64,000 nt of DNA from Rhizobium sp. ZPR4 (GTDB lineage Bacteria > Pseudomonadota > Alphaproteobacteria > Rhizobiales > Rhizobiaceae), in the NCBI RefSeq assembly GCF_040215725.1, contig NZ_CP157967.1, positions 3,652,501 through 3,716,500 on the forward strand. Direction: 5' to 3'. The translations under genes were made by a program, and so were the position numbers. The notes below the pieces were generated by a model that saw only the letters and a program-made list of their open reading frames with translations, made no database searches and was not told the DNA's origin. Shown in pieces: positions 9,915 through 17,551 of the stretch. Numbering within the stretch: the stretch's first letter is position 1; the number at the start of each line of letters is the position of its first letter.

Positions 9915-10840
9915 TGAACGGCCTCCTCGGATGCTTTGGCCGGGCCGTAGCTGCGCGGCAGAGTGGAAATGGCGCGGGAAGCGACGGCGGTTCCCGCCGA
10001 AAGGCAGGCTGCAGGCGGCTCGCCACGGGCTAGGGCGGCCAGAAAGCCGGCATTGAAGACATCGCCGGCGCCGATCGTATCGACCACGGTGACGCGCGGT
10101 GCCGTGGCCAAAACGAGATTGCCGTCGGCATCGATGGCGAGCGCTCCATCAGGGCCACGCTTGACGACGAAGATGGCGCCTTCGGGCATCAGCGCATGCA
10201 GCGCGCGTGCAGCCTCGGCCGGATCGTCTATGCCGGCTAACGTTGTGGTCTCGACCTCGTTCATCAGCGCCACGCCACAGCGGGAAAGCCAGCGCCGCGT
10301 GGCGTCGCAATTCGCCTGCGTCCAGCCATCCAGCGGCCAGCCGGTATCGAGCGCGACCGTGATCCGGTGCTTGTCGGCCCAGTCGAACAGGGCGTCGTAG
10401 TCGCGGGCGAGGTCTTCGGTGAGGAAGGCACCGCACAGTAGTGCATAGCCGCCGGCAAGCCTCTCGCCGTCGAGAACCGTCAGCACATCGTCGAGGCTGA
10501 ATCGCGGCAGATGCCCGCGCGTCGTGAAGAAAGTGCGCTCTCCATCCGGATGGGTGATGCCGACCGAGAGCGTCGTGCCCTCCGGCCTGACGGGCCACTT
10601 GCTGCTGCGCGCGCCGAATGCCTCGCTGAGCCAGCGTCCGAACTCGTCGCTGCCGACATTGGCCGATATTTCGTAGTCAACGCCGAGGCCTTCCCAGGCG
10701 AGCGCGCTGTTGCCCGCCTGGCCGCCGACGCGCAACTCGTCGTGATCGACGATGATCTCGGTGCCGGCCTTCGGCCATGGCGCCGCCGGCCCGAGGATCA
10801 GGTCGATATTGACGTTGCCGATGACTGCAAGCGGCTTCAT
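9911..10840 (-). CDS. PfkB-family carbohydrate kinase (possibly fructosamine/fructoselysine kinase-like)
   Basis: This 309-residue ribokinase-fold kinase has an N-terminal GNVNIDLI motif and the glycine-rich substrate region (GGQAGNSALAWEGLG). The C-terminal PfkB signature DTIGAGDVFNAGF carries the catalytic Asp and the anion hole. It phosphorylates a sugar or sugar derivative after import. The ATG directly follows the stop of the SIS-domain gene (TGAATG). A PfkB kinase encoded with a SIS-domain protein and a sugar ABC importer is the composition of fructosamine (frlD/fraD-like) systems. That assignment rests on context rather than on specific residues. Confidence 0.9.
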   Translation of the reverse strand: MKPLAVIGNVNIDLILGPAAPWPKAGTEIIVDHDELRVGGQAGNSALAWEGLGVDYEISANVGSDEFGRWLSEAFGARSSKWPVRPEGTTLSVGITHPDGERTFFTTRGHLPRFSLDDVLTVLDGERLAGGYALLCGAFLTEDLARDYDALFDWADKHRITVALDTGWPLDGWTQANCDATRRWLSRCGVALMNEVETTTLAGIDDPAEAARALHALMPEGAIFVVKRGPDGALAIDADGNLVLATAPRVTVVDTIGAGDVFNAGFLAALARGEPPAACLSAGTAVASRAISTLPRSYGPAKASEEAVQ

Positions 10841-11863
10841 TCATTCGCTCCGGGTGATCTTGGTGGAGCGGACCGGCGTGCCGGCATTCTCCATTCGCTC
10901 GTCGGCAAAGGCTATCATCAGCGCCTGCGCGACAGGCAGCATCTGGAAGATGGCGGCAATACCGGCTTCCGGCTTGAAGCGCAGCGTGACGCAGCCGGGC
11001 ACGGGTTCGTCTTTAGAGCCGTCGAAGATGATGACAGGTGCACCGGTCTCGGCGGCGGAAACGGCCATGGCCGTCACGAGGCTCGCCGTCGCATCGTTAC
11101 CGCGGAAGAGGATGACGCCGATCGACGGTCCCAGCATTTCCATCGGGCCGTGGCGCAGTTGACCGCCTTCGAGCGAAAAGCAGGGACGGCGGGACAGCTC
11201 GGTCAAACCAAGAGCCAATGCCTCGGCGACACCCTGCAGGCGGCGGCCTGAGGTGACGACGGTCGCGACATTCGCGAGAGCCGAAAGCGCCGGCTTGATA
11301 TCGAGCGTTTCAGGTGCACGAAGCACGGCAAGCGCAGGCGCCGGGTCCTGCCCGAGCGCAGCGAAGATCGCCAGATGCAGCGCGAAGGTGACGGTGAGGC
11401 TGCGGGTTGCCGCAAAGGCAAGCTCTGTGCCGCCGGCGCCGACAAGCGAAGGCGCGGTTTTGGCGAGGAAGGAGCTGCCCTCCAGCGTCAGGCCGAACGT
11501 GTCGTCCGTGCCGCCCGTCTCGTTGAACCAGCGTACCACTTCGGCGCTTTCGCCCGATTGCGAGGTCATGAAGATCGTGCGTCCCTCAAGCGACAGCGGC
11601 TGGCCGAGCTGTTCGGAGAGTGGCAGGGCGATCGCATCGATGCCGGCGGCGCGATAAAGCGGCTCGACAGCACGATTGACGGCGTGGGAACCACCCATGC
11701 CGAGGAGGAGCAGCTCGCCCGTGCGCTTCAGTGATGCCGCGGCCTCGGCGGCCATATCGGCTGCGGCCTTGAAGGAAGCAAGCGCGTCGGCATGCTGGCG
11801 GGCCATTTCGCGGTCGATGGCTGTAAGGCCTTCGGGGCGGGTTTTCTCTTTGGTCATGGTCAT
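10841..11863 (-). CDS. SIS-domain sugar isomerase/deglycase-like protein
   Basis: This 340-residue protein has two SIS (sugar isomerase) domains, as in the isomerase half of GlmS, AgaS and FrlB. The first phosphosugar loop is LLLLGMGGSHAVNRA and the second is TSQSGESAEVVRW. The second SIS domain has an ELSRR...EGGQLRHGPMEML segment resembling the E-x-KHGP loop of GlmS. It probably acts on the 6-phosphate made by the adjacent kinase, as a deglycase or an amino-sugar isomerase/deaminase. It sits in a fully overlapping gene string (4-base overlap with the permease before it, kinase immediately after). No glutaminase domain is present, so it is not GlmS. Confidence 0.85.
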   Translation of the reverse strand: MTMTKEKTRPEGLTAIDREMARQHADALASFKAAADMAAEAAASLKRTGELLLLGMGGSHAVNRAVEPLYRAAGIDAIALPLSEQLGQPLSLEGRTIFMTSQSGESAEVVRWFNETGGTDDTFGLTLEGSSFLAKTAPSLVGAGGTELAFAATRSLTVTFALHLAIFAALGQDPAPALAVLRAPETLDIKPALSALANVATVVTSGRRLQGVAEALALGLTELSRRPCFSLEGGQLRHGPMEMLGPSIGVILFRGNDATASLVTAMAVSAAETGAPVIIFDGSKDEPVPGCVTLRFKPEAGIAAIFQMLPVAQALMIAFADERMENAGTPVRSTKITRSE

Positions 11864-12705
11864 CCCTTGACGCCGCCATTGGTCAGGCCCGAGATCAGGG
11901 CACGTTGCATGACAAGGCCGATCAGTACCGGTGGCAGGGCGGCCAGCACGCCGGCAGTCGCGATCAGTCCGTAATCCGAGACACGGCCGCCGGCGAGATC
12001 CGCTATGGCGACGGTGAGGGTCTTGGCGCGCTGGTCTGATGTGAAGAGAAGCGCATAGAAGAATTCATCCCAGGCAAGCAGGAAGGCAAAGAGCGCCGAG
12101 GTTGCCATCACGGGCATGGCAAGCGGCAGTGTGATGATCTTCAAGGTCTGGAACAGCCCGGCGCCGTCGATCATTGCGGCTGCCTCGATCTCCTTCGGAA
12201 TGGAATCGAAGCCTGATTTCATCAGCCAGGTCGTGAACGGCGCCAGGATCGTCAGATAGACGAGTGCCAGGCCGAAGATGTTGTTGAGCAAGCCGAGATG
12301 GGCAAGGCCCATATAGAGCGGCACGGCGAGCGCGACCGGCGGCAGCATGTAGGTGGCGATGACCATGGAGAGCGACCATCCCACGGACGGCGTGCGCGAT
12401 ACGGCCCAGCCGGCGGGGATGGCGAGCGCGATCGCGGCGATCGTCGCCATCCCAGCCACTTCGATGCTGTTGCGCAGCGACGAGGTGAAGGCGGCGCCCT
12501 CGCTGTTTTCCAGCGTCGACAAGAGCACTTTGTAGCGCGAGAAATCAACCGTCTGCGGCCACCAGCGCAGCGGCTTGGCGGCAAGATCGGCAGCCGGCGA
12601 AATACTCATGATGAAGAGCCAGGCGATCGGCGCGAGGATGACGACGGCGAGCAGGATGGCGCAGACATAGATGAAGCAGGTAAACAGCGGGCTCTGGCGT
12701 TCCAT
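11860..12705 (-). CDS. Carbohydrate ABC transporter permease (MalG type)
   Basis: This 281-residue inner-membrane protein has six hydrophobic segments and the EAA cytoplasmic loop that docks to the ATPase (EIEAAAMIDGAGLFQTLKIITLPLA). The loop form and length fit MalG/UgpE-type subunits. Its start shares its first base with the last base of the preceding permease, and it overlaps the SIS gene by 4 bases, so translation is coupled along the operon. Confidence 0.92.
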   Translation of the reverse strand: MERQSPLFTCFIYVCAILLAVVILAPIAWLFIMSISPAADLAAKPLRWWPQTVDFSRYKVLLSTLENSEGAAFTSSLRNSIEVAGMATIAAIALAIPAGWAVSRTPSVGWSLSMVIATYMLPPVALAVPLYMGLAHLGLLNNIFGLALVYLTILAPFTTWLMKSGFDSIPKEIEAAAMIDGAGLFQTLKIITLPLAMPVMATSALFAFLLAWDEFFYALLFTSDQRAKTLTVAIADLAGGRVSDYGLIATAGVLAALPPVLIGLVMQRALISGLTNGGVKG

Positions 12706-13589
12706 CAGGTGGCACTCCCTGCGGTTTTGCGGACGAGGGCGGCATAGGCGGCGGCGAGCACCGTAACCAGCAGCGTCACGATCAGGGCAAGCGACGCCCC
12801 GGACCCCGCTCGCTGGAAAGAGAAGGCTTCCTGATAGACGAGGATCGACAGCGTGCGCGTGCTGTTTGCCGGGCCGCCGCGCGTCATCACCCAGATGATG
12901 TCGAAAACCTTGAATGCCTCGATGGTGCGCAGCACCAGCGCCACCATCAGCGGTCCGACAAGATAGGGCAGGATGACGAAGCGGAAGCGCTTGAAGGGTC
13001 CGGCGCCATCGACCAGCGAGGCGGCCGTGATGTCGCGCGGCACGGCCTGCAGGGCGGCGAGCGCGATCAGCGCGACCAGCGGGAAATTCTTCCAGCAGTC
13101 GGCAACGATGAGTGCCGTCAGCGCCGTGCCCGGTTCGCCAAGCCAGGAGCGGTAGGCGTCGAGCAGGCCAAGCTGGGTGAGCGCTGCATTCAGCGCGCCA
13201 TATTCCGGATTGTAGATCAGCCGCCAGAGCGTCGCGTTGACGACGGTTGGCAGCGCCCAGGGCAGGATCATCAGCGCGCGCAGCACGCCGCGACCCCTAA
13301 AATTCTGGTTGAGCAGCAGCGCGGCCAGCACGCCGAGCACCATTTCAGCGGCGACGGAAATGATCGCGAACCAGGCCGTGGTGATCAGGGTGCGCTGGAA
13401 ATTGGAGTTCGCCAGCATCTTCGCGTAGTTGTCGATGCCGACGAAATTGCCGCCGGTTCCCACAAGCTTTGCATCGGTGAAAGAAAGGCCGACCGTGTCG
13501 ACGAGAGGCCAGCCGATGACGGCGATCATCACCACAAGCAGCGGCAGCATCAAAAGCCAGGCGCGAGTTGTCATAGAGGTGCCGGACAT
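12705..13589 (-). CDS. Sugar ABC transporter permease (MalF type)
   Basis: This 294-residue integral membrane protein carries an EAA-type loop (DITAASLVDGAGPFKRFRFVILPYL) and the WRLIYNPEYGALN segment typical of MalF/UgpA-type permeases. It pairs with the MalG-type permease that follows. The gene is separated from the solute-binding protein gene by about 70 bases holding a strong hairpin, which probably sets the usual excess of binding protein over membrane subunits. Confidence 0.92.
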   Translation of the reverse strand: MSGTSMTTRAWLLMLPLLVVMIAVIGWPLVDTVGLSFTDAKLVGTGGNFVGIDNYAKMLANSNFQRTLITTAWFAIISVAAEMVLGVLAALLLNQNFRGRGVLRALMILPWALPTVVNATLWRLIYNPEYGALNAALTQLGLLDAYRSWLGEPGTALTALIVADCWKNFPLVALIALAALQAVPRDITAASLVDGAGPFKRFRFVILPYLVGPLMVALVLRTIEAFKVFDIIWVMTRGGPANSTRTLSILVYQEAFSFQRAGSGASLALIVTLLVTVLAAAYAALVRKTAGSAT

Positions 13590-13629
13590 GGCAGGCCCCT
13601 TCTTTCATTCTTCATGGAGGGTCGAGAGG

Positions 13630-13652
13630 CGGGCGGTGACTGGCACCGCCCG
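13630..13652 (-). promoter_or_regulatory. Intercistronic hairpin between binding-protein and permease genes
   Basis: A perfect 9-bp inverted repeat (cgggcggtg / caccgcccg) with a 5-base loop lies just past the stop of the solute-binding protein gene, without a T-tract. In this position such hairpins usually protect the upstream message from 3' exonucleases, as known for malE-malF. The role here is inference. Confidence 0.6.
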
Positions 13653-13661
13653 ATAAGACTA

Positions 13662-14900
13662 TCAGAGACCGCTGTTGTCGGCAGCAGACTTCAGCGCGTC
13701 TTCCGGAGAAGACTGGCCAAGCAGCGATTCCTGGATCGCCTGCTGCAGTGCCGTCGACAGTTCCTGATATTTCGGCGTCGTCGGACGCGGATACATGGCG
13801 GCGAGGCCGATCTTTGCGGCCGCGATTAGCTCTTCCTGGCCCTTGGTCACGGCCGGATCGCTATAGGACGATGCCCAGATCGGCAGGCTGAGCTTGGCAT
13901 ACTGGTTCTGCGTTGCCTGCGAAGTCATGAAGGAAATGTACTTCCAGGCTTCGTCCGGGTGTTTGCTGGCCGAGGTGATGCCAAGGCCCATCGAGCCGTT
14001 GACAGCGGAAGCCTCGCTCTTGCCGGCAACGCCCGGTGCCGGCACGACGCCGACCTTGCCCGCGACCTTGCTGTCCTTCGGGTCGTTCGCCATGTTGTAC
14101 ATGTAGGTCCAGTTCAGCGCGAAGGCGGCGTCGCCGTTTTCGAAGACCTTGCGGACATCCTCTTCGAGGAATTCCTTGGAGTTCGGGTTGGTGAGGCCGG
14201 ACTTGTAGCTGTTGACCATGTACTTCAGGGCATCGAGGCCGCCGCCGGTCTGGAAGTCCGGCTTGCCGTCCTTGATGAAATCACCCTTATAGGCGCTGAC
14301 GAGCGTCGCATAGTCGCAGATCGCGGCTTCCGCCTGCGACCAGCTCCAGGCGATCGGTGTTGCCAGAAGGCCCTTGTCCTTGATGATCTTCGCCTGTTCG
14401 TTGAGCTCGTCCCAGGTCTTCGGCGGCGTCTTGATGCCGGCCTTTTCCAGGATTTCCTTGTTGTAGAACAGGTACTTGGTATCGAGAATCCATGGCATGC
14501 CATAGTACTTGCCGTCATACTGGACCGTCGTCCAGGCGCCCGGCAGCACGCTCTTCTTCGTGTCGTCGGAGATGCGCGAGGACACATCGACCAGAACCTT
14601 GTTGGTCGCGTATTCGGCCGGCCAGATCACGTCGAACAGCACGACGTCGTAGCCGCCGCCGGACCCCTGAGCGAGCACGGTCTTGTCATGCAGGCCTTCG
14701 TAAGGAACGAATTCGAGATTGACCTTGATGTCCGGATTGGCCTTGGAGAAGGCATCCGTCATGGCGCGCACATCGGCTTCGCTATAGGCAGCCTGTGCCA
14801 TGAAGAGGGCATTGATCGTGGTTTCGGCAAAGGCATGCGAGGCGAAGGATGCGCCGATCAGCGCTGCGCCGAGCAATGTCTTGTTCAATGATTTCAACAT
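13662..14900 (-). CDS. Sugar ABC transporter solute-binding protein
   Basis: This 412-residue family 1 (MalE/UgpB-like) periplasmic binding protein has a signal peptide at MLKSLNKTLLGAALIGASFA, cleaved near HAFA-ETT. The ATG at 14900 is set by a GGAGGA ribosome site immediately upstream; the frame is open for 34 more codons without such support. Cluster 1 binding-protein features include the VNLEFVPYEGLHDK segment and the NGSMGLGIT/HPDEAWKYISFM block. It delivers the substrate to the two permeases encoded next and is the first gene of the operon. The divergent ROK regulator lies about 230 bases away. Confidence 0.93.
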   Translation of the reverse strand: MLKSLNKTLLGAALIGASFASHAFAETTINALFMAQAAYSEADVRAMTDAFSKANPDIKVNLEFVPYEGLHDKTVLAQGSGGGYDVVLFDVIWPAEYATNKVLVDVSSRISDDTKKSVLPGAWTTVQYDGKYYGMPWILDTKYLFYNKEILEKAGIKTPPKTWDELNEQAKIIKDKGLLATPIAWSWSQAEAAICDYATLVSAYKGDFIKDGKPDFQTGGGLDALKYMVNSYKSGLTNPNSKEFLEEDVRKVFENGDAAFALNWTYMYNMANDPKDSKVAGKVGVVPAPGVAGKSEASAVNGSMGLGITSASKHPDEAWKYISFMTSQATQNQYAKLSLPIWASSYSDPAVTKGQEELIAAAKIGLAAMYPRPTTPKYQELSTALQQAIQESLLGQSSPEDALKSAADNSGL

Positions 14901-15068
14901 TCCATCCTCCAGTTTTTGACAGTCACGCGATTTTTCCAATGGCGGCTCAAGCGTCGCCATCGGTTGTCGGGCAGGCAATTGGCCGGGCCGGCTGCCGAAC
15001 ATCGATCGGCGCGTCTCTGGAGCCCGAAAGCTCGCTTAAGTTCCCTGATGAAACTCTGTGGTTTCTTT

Positions 15069-15089
15069 TAAGTCAATTGTCTTGACTAA
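15069..15089. promoter_or_regulatory. Candidate operator for the ROK regulator
   Basis: In the divergent region between the ABC operon and the ROK gene lies ttaagtcaattgtcttgacta, an inverted repeat (agtcaa / ttgact, 5-base spacer) in an AT-rich stretch. Position and symmetry fit a NagC/XylR-type operator controlling one or both promoters. There is no experimental support. Confidence 0.45.
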
Positions 15090-15131
15090 TTTGTTCTTCA
15101 ATATTCTATTGGTGTCAAGAGGCAAAAACAG

Positions 15132-16334
15132 ATGAACGATATTCGCCCGATCAGGGCTACGAGCGGAACGAACCACGAAGGCACCAGCGCCCATAACCGG
15201 CGGGTCATCATCGACGCCCTCAGGCTGAACGGCGCGCTCTCCCGCGCCGATCTTGCACGCGCCACCCGCCTGACGAAGCAGACGGTCTCCAACATCATGG
15301 AGGAGCTGGAAAACGACGGGCTGGTGACGTCTAGGGAAACGGTGCGTCGCGGCCGCGGCCAGCCCTCGACGCCCTATGGTCTTGTGCCCGAGGGCGCCTT
15401 CGCCATCGGCCTGCAGATCGACCGCCACATCACCCGCGCCATCGCCGTCGATCTCGTCGGCAACGTGCTGATCCGCAAGGAAGCGAACCTGCCGGCCGGC
15501 GGACCGGCGACGGGCACGCCCGTCGTCCTGAAGCTGATAGAAGATGTGCGTGCAGAACTCCGGCAGCGCGTCGCACAGGCCGAGAAGCGCCTCGTCGGCC
15601 TCGGCGCGGCGATGCCGGGTCCTTTCGGCATCGAGCAGGAGGATGCCGACAATCCCTGGATGATGGGTGCCTGGCAGCGCTTTCCCTTGCTCGAAACCCT
15701 GTCGGCCGGAACCGGTCTCAATGTGACCCTTCAGAACGACGCTGCCGCCTGCGCGACGGCGGAGCGCATGGTGGGGGCTGCCCATGGGCTCGACCACGCC
15801 GTTTGCCTCTATGTCGGCTACGGCATCGGCGCGGGGCTCATCCTCGGCGGCGAACTCTATAGCGGTGCTCATGGCAACGCGGGCGAAATCGGCATGGCGC
15901 TGTTGACGGCAGGCGGGCAGCAGACCCAACTCGAACATCGCGCTTCGCTGGCTTCCCTCTACGATCACCTCGACGTCGATCCGATGGCGCCGGACCTCTA
16001 CTCCCTCATAAACGACCGCGCTGCCGCCGATGATCCCGATATTCTCGCCTGGATCGAAAGGGCGGCGATCGATCTGCGCTGGAGTGTCCAGCTGATCGAA
16101 ACCGTCTTCGATCCGCAAACGGTGATTCTGTGCGGCGGTGCCCCCGTCGCGCTCGCCACGCGGCTGATCGCGGCCATGCAGCCGCTGCTGCCCTCTAATG
16201 CCGATCGTCCCGGCCGATCGCTGCCGCGCCTGCAGCTGGGTATGACCGACCCCTGGGCCGTGGCGCGAGGTGCGGCCGCCGAGCCGATCGGCCATGCCTT
16301 CGATCCACGCTTTTCGGCGATCTTGAAATCCTGA
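15132..16334 (+). CDS. ROK-family transcriptional regulator (NagC/XylR type)
   Basis: This 400-residue repressor-type protein has an N-terminal winged helix (about 20-80: RVIIDALRLNGALSRADLAR, then TKQTVSNIMEELENDGLV) and a C-terminal ROK sugar-kinase-like domain. The ROK part has the glycine-rich GYGIGAGLILGG and HGNAGEIG segments. The usual CxCGxxGCxE zinc motif after GEIG is absent; the sequence there is MALLTAGGQQTQLEHRASL. It is therefore a non-zinc variant and probably not a kinase. It is divergent from the fructosamine-like ABC operon and most likely represses it until the sugar or its phosphate binds. Confidence 0.9.
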   Translation: MNDIRPIRATSGTNHEGTSAHNRRVIIDALRLNGALSRADLARATRLTKQTVSNIMEELENDGLVTSRETVRRGRGQPSTPYGLVPEGAFAIGLQIDRHITRAIAVDLVGNVLIRKEANLPAGGPATGTPVVLKLIEDVRAELRQRVAQAEKRLVGLGAAMPGPFGIEQEDADNPWMMGAWQRFPLLETLSAGTGLNVTLQNDAAACATAERMVGAAHGLDHAVCLYVGYGIGAGLILGGELYSGAHGNAGEIGMALLTAGGQQTQLEHRASLASLYDHLDVDPMAPDLYSLINDRAAADDPDILAWIERAAIDLRWSVQLIETVFDPQTVILCGGAPVALATRLIAAMQPLLPSNADRPGRSLPRLQLGMTDPWAVARGAAAEPIGHAFDPRFSAILKS

Positions 16335-16337
16335 TAT

Positions 16338-16673
16338 TCAGGGGTGTCTCGGGCTAGCGCCGAGGCGCGCAAGCACCTTGTTCGGAATGCCGTAGCGCTG
16401 GATGACGTCACGGCCGTTGCGCAGGCCGCAGATCTCGCGGTGAATGAACATGCCCCAGACGGCTTCGGCGGCAGCATCCACCAGCCGCTCGTGCTCCACG
16501 CCTTGCTTGCCCTTGGCTTCGCCGTCCTGCAAGGCGGCAAGCGCTGTCTCAACCTTCATGCCGTGGCGGCCGAGCGAACTCGCCCTCTCCGACATCATCT
16601 CATATTCAAGGATTCCGAGGCCGGTTTCCTTGGTTTGCGATGGATTGAAGTTGCGAGGCGGGCGAACCGTCAT
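16338..16673 (-). CDS. Conserved hypothetical small protein, rhizobial type
   Basis: This 111-residue protein of unknown function starts at an ATG with GGAG six bases upstream. It has no signal peptide or membrane segment. The middle is helical (LEYEMMSERASSLGRHGMKVETALAAL), followed by an EHERLVDAAAEAVWGMFIHREICGLRN block that looks conserved. It is convergent with the ROK gene, with three bases between the stops. Real coding character is supported by the ribosome site and codon use; I do not recognise a function. Confidence 0.7.
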   Translation of the reverse strand: MTVRPPRNFNPSQTKETGLGILEYEMMSERASSLGRHGMKVETALAALQDGEAKGKQGVEHERLVDAAAEAVWGMFIHREICGLRNGRDVIQRYGIPNKVLARLGASPRHP

Positions 16674-16924
16674 GTAGGGCTCCGCATGCTGGCGGTGTGT
16701 CTCTCCACGGTTTTACACAATCTCAGCCGCTTTCCCAAGCCTGACCACGCCGCTTGCGTCATTCTGATCTCGGCGACTGACGTTAGAAATGTTGGATTTC
16801 GCCGCTCGTTGTTCCTTTTCGGGTGGTTGCAGGCCGCCATTTAAGATCCAATGGGGACATAAGCGCTCCATCAGAGGCAATCTCGCCCGATGCCACGAGC
16901 GCAATTCAAAGAAAGGATATCGGC

Positions 16925-17458
16925 ATGACCAAAGCTCAGAAAAACACAGAAAAGCACTATGTCTATCGGATCATGAATTCGCCGGTTGGCGCCCTAAAGC
17001 TCATCGGCAGCGATGATGGGCTTGCCGCGATCCTCTGGGACAATGATCGCCCGGGCCGTGTGCCCCTGCTGATCGTGGCGGAAGATGATAGCCATCCCGT
17101 GCTGCTGGAGACAGAGCGGCAACTCCGCGAATACTTCGCCGGCGAACGACAGGCTTTCGATCTGCCACTCGATTTTGCCGGAACAGAGTTCCAGCAGAAG
17201 GTATGGCAGGCGCTGCTCGCCATCCCTTTCGGCGAGACGCGCAGCTACCGCCAGATCGCAACGGAGATCGGCTCGGCAAAGGCGATCCGCGCCGTCGGCG
17301 CCGCCAATGGCCGCAACCCGATCTCGATCATCGCGCCCTGCCACCGCGTGGTGGGCTCGGCCGGTGATCTCAGGGGATTTGCCGGCGGTCTCGAGCGCAA
17401 GGCCTATCTGCTGCGGCTTGAGGGCGCGGACACGAAGACATTCGATTTCGCCGCCTGA
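16925..17458 (+). CDS. ogt: Methylated-DNA--[protein]-cysteine S-methyltransferase
   Basis: This 177-residue suicide DNA-repair protein moves O6-alkyl groups from guanine to its own cysteine. The active-site motif IAPCHRVVG is present with Cys139. The DNA-binding helix-turn-helix with the arginine finger precedes it (SAKAIRAVGAANGRNP). The N-terminal domain is the short Ogt-type, without the Ada activator part. The ATG at 16925 is chosen for the AAGGAT ribosome site; the frame is open 34 codons further upstream. A strong bidirectional terminator follows. Confidence 0.93.
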   Translation: MTKAQKNTEKHYVYRIMNSPVGALKLIGSDDGLAAILWDNDRPGRVPLLIVAEDDSHPVLLETERQLREYFAGERQAFDLPLDFAGTEFQQKVWQALLAIPFGETRSYRQIATEIGSAKAIRAVGAANGRNPISIIAPCHRVVGSAGDLRGFAGGLERKAYLLRLEGADTKTFDFAA

Positions 17459-17484
17459 CTTTGGCGATCATTCAGGCAGACATG

Positions 17485-17518
17485 AAAAGGCCCATCCGGT
17501 TTCCCGGATGGGCCTTTT
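17485..17518. terminator. Bidirectional Rho-independent terminator
   Basis: A perfect 15-bp stem (aaaaggcccatccgg / ccggatgggcctttt) with a 4-base loop. It has A and T runs on opposite sides, so it can stop transcription from both ogt (+) and the convergent fusion-gene operon (-). Confidence 0.92.
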
Positions 17519-17551
17519 GCTTCAGCACTGTTTGACAGCGCCAGACCTATC

